Shown: positions 62,332 to 64,000 of the stretch, piece after piece | Position numbering within the stretch: the first letter of the stretch is position 1 | Layout: each line of letters opens with the position of its first letter | Source: Alphaproteobacteria bacterium | GTDB taxonomy: Bacteria; Pseudomonadota; Alphaproteobacteria; JAUXUR01 | DNA length: 64,000 nt | Assembly (NCBI GenBank): GCA_030680745.1 | Contig: JAUXUR010000062.1 | Location: forward strand, 1 to 64,000 | Direction of reading: 5' to 3' | Translations under genes and position numbers: made by a program | The notes under the pieces: model-generated | The model's input: only the letters and a program-made list of their open reading frames with translations | The model's database searches: none | What the model was told of the DNA's origin: nothing

Positions 62332-64000
62332 ATGTTCCTCAAAGAAGCTGATCTACCTTTATCCCCTTATTTCAATGAATTCGCGCGTCTCTATCGCATC
62401 GACGAATCAGATATTGTTGAAGAGCTTCTTCGAAAAACCACCCAAACACCCGAACAGCATCAAAACACACAAAAACGTGCTGCACATTTTGTCGAAGCTG
62501 CACGCAAAGCACGTGAAGGCAAATCAGGCATCGATGCTTTTTTATCCGAATATTCTCTATCAAGCCAAGAAGGCGCTGTTTTAATGTGTCTTGCCGAATC
62601 ATTGCTTCGAATTCCTGATACTGACACCGCTGAAAAACTTATTCGCGACAAATTATCCACTGCCAATTGGGATTTGCATCGAGGTAAAAGCGATTCAACT
62701 TTTGTGAATTTTTCGACATGGGCCCTCATGTTTTCAGGCAAGGTGCTTAATCTCACCGAAAATGTAAACGCCAATCCTTGGTCAATTTTTAAAAAACTTA
62801 TCGGTAAAACAGGCGAACCTGTTATCAGAACCGCTTTATATCGTGGCGTACGCATTATGGGCAAACAATTTGTCATGGGCGAAACAATTGAATCTGCTGT
62901 TAAACGCGCACAACCGAACGAAAAAATTGGCTATCGTTATTCCTACGATATGTTGGGCGAATCCGCCAAAACGATGAAAGATGCTGAACGTTACTTTAAT
63001 TCTTACACAATGGCGATTGAAGCAATCCAAAAAGCATCAGCGGGCAAAGGTATTTTTGAAGGCCCTGGTCTTTCTGTTAAATTATCAGCACTCCACCCGC
63101 GTTATGAATTCGCACAACGCGATAGGTCTTTAAAAGAAATTTTTCCAAAATTGCTTCAACTTGCGCAAAATGCAAAAGCAGGGAATATTGGCCTTACGAT
63201 TGATGCTGAAGAAGCAGATCGTCTTGAATTATCCCTTGAACTTATTAATATGGTGTCAGCCCATCCAAGCTTAAAAGATTGGGATGGATTAGGACTCGCC
63301 GTCCAAGCCTATCAAAAACGTGCAGGTGCCGTTCTTGATTATTTAAGCGAATGTGCTGAAAAACATCATCGACGTTTCATGGTGAGACTTGTTAAAGGCG
63401 CTTATTGGGATGCTGAAATTAAACGTGCGCAAGAACGTGGCTTTGAATCCTATCCTGTCTTTACACGCAAATCATCGACGGATCTTTCCTATTTTCATTG
63501 CGCTCAAAAATTATTAAGCAATAACAAATACTTTTACCCGCAATTTGCGACTCATAATGCACAAACGGCTGCATGGATTATTGAACATGCCAAAAATAAT
63601 AAAAATTTCGAATTCCAACGTTTGCATGGCATGGGTGAGGAATTATACGATGAAATCGTTCCAGCTCAAAAATTAGGCATTCCTTGCCGTGTTTACGCGC
63701 CCGTGGGCGGTTATGAAGAATTATTATCCTATCTTGTGAGACGCCTGCTTGAAAATGGCGCCAACACGTCTTTCGTTAATCGCTTGGCTGATGAAACAAC
63801 CCCTATTGATCAAATCATCCAAGATCCCATTGAACGCACCAAAAAGCTTATTTCTTATCCGCATCCGCATTTACCTATTCCCCATAATATTTATCCAGAT
63901 CGTTCCAATTCAAAAGGATTCGATATATCTGACCCTCAAGTACTTATGGATCTTTCGACCCAAATCAAAAATATTGATTACCATTGGGAATGCAAACCTA
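62332..64000 (+). CDS. putA: Proline dehydrogenase / P5C dehydrogenase PutA (N-terminal part)
   Basis: Bifunctional enzyme oxidising proline to glutamate with FAD and NAD; only the first 556 codons are inside the window, the frame remaining open at the edge. There is no N-terminal ribbon-helix-helix domain, so it is the non-regulatory type, beginning at an arm/dimerisation domain. The PRODH barrel is complete: SVKLSALHPRYEFAQRDR, NIGLTIDAEEADRLELSLEL, RRFMVRLVKGAYWDAEIKRAQERG, FATHNAQT, FQRLHGMGEELYDE and RVYAPVGGYEELLSYLVRRLLENGANTSFVN. The P5C dehydrogenase half should follow. Start at ATG; no strong ribosome-binding site is visible. It would use proline released by the aminopeptidase near 6 kb. 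Confidence 0.95.
   Translation, partial: MFLKEADLPLSPYFNEFARLYRIDESDIVEELLRKTTQTPEQHQNTQKRAAHFVEAARKAREGKSGIDAFLSEYSLSSQEGAVLMCLAESLLRIPDTDTAEKLIRDKLSTANWDLHRGKSDSTFVNFSTWALMFSGKVLNLTENVNANPWSIFKKLIGKTGEPVIRTALYRGVRIMGKQFVMGETIESAVKRAQPNEKIGYRYSYDMLGESAKTMKDAERYFNSYTMAIEAIQKASAGKGIFEGPGLSVKLSALHPRYEFAQRDRSLKEIFPKLLQLAQNAKAGNIGLTIDAEEADRLELSLELINMVSAHPSLKDWDGLGLAVQAYQKRAGAVLDYLSECAEKHHRRFMVRLVKGAYWDAEIKRAQERGFESYPVFTRKSSTDLSYFHCAQKLLSNNKYFYPQFATHNAQTAAWIIEHAKNNKNFEFQRLHGMGEELYDEIVPAQKLGIPCRVYAPVGGYEELLSYLVRRLLENGANTSFVNRLADETTPIDQIIQDPIERTKKLISYPHPHLPIPHNIYPDRSNSKGFDISDPQVLMDLSTQIKNIDYHWECKP

Overview
The window is AT-rich DNA from an alphaproteobacterium, most likely a protist-associated (intracellular) lineage of the Holosporales / Paracaedibacter-Odyssella kind. 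Pointers are an elongator tRNA-Met, GatCAB, IalB, an LdtR-type MarR regulator followed by a DUF6898-type small protein, phasin and PHB-related acetoacetyl-CoA synthetase. These sit beside large, very AT-rich exported proteins with eukaryote-like modules (LRR, ankyrin, TPR-like repeats, an OTU-like domain, a protein-kinase-like fold). The host assignment is inference from gene content; no 16S gene is present.

Layout. 1-2714: dispersed repeat, then a three-gene polar amino acid ABC transporter divergent from argR, with ArgR operator-like palindromes between them. 2835-12622: ialB and acetoacetyl-CoA synthetase, prolyl aminopeptidase, the csaA-mreD-mrdA-rodA cell-shape cluster, metF and mlaA. 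12623-18736: lon with a heat-shock-like promoter, followed by a 1016-residue OTU-like/repeat protein that lies between two direct copies of the lon 3' end. 18737-20238: repeat debris and an exported kinase-like protein. 20505-26918: chemoreceptor, gatCAB and a small orphan. 27052-31334: phasin and propionyl-CoA carboxylase pccA/pccB. 31837-40286: exported LRR protein, superoxide dismutase, recO, outer-membrane protein, HU, tRNA-Met and a methyltransferase, with nested repeats. 40716-46852: penicillin-acylase family protein and three exported proteins including a trypsin-like protease. 47233-50988: ilvA-lysS-cpoB. 51270-54304: acyl-CoA dehydrogenase and 3-hydroxyisobutyryl-CoA hydrolase, LdtR-like regulator and DUF6898-like protein. 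54401-62225: two giant paralogous exported proteins and an exported ankyrin protein. 62332-end: putA, cut by the window edge.

How it fits together. The core genes describe a heterotrophic bacterium living on amino acids and short acyl-CoAs: proline (PutA, prolyl aminopeptidase), valine (acyl-CoA dehydrogenase, HIBCH), threonine (IlvA), propionyl-CoA (PccAB) and acetoacetate/PHB (AACS, phasin), with ArgR-linked amino acid import. The accessory genes describe export of host-directed proteins. Four exported proteins (15320, 31837, 54401, 57900) carry a Sec signal peptide and a nuclear-localisation-like basic cluster, and three of them share a C-x-x-G motif near the C-terminus. This set is the best candidate for an undescribed system: a dispersed family of exported, possibly nucleus-directed effectors.

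Non-coding DNA is dominated by at least three families of small palindromic or terminal-inverted-repeat elements (MITE-like) that fill almost every gap above 300 bases and are nested in each other.
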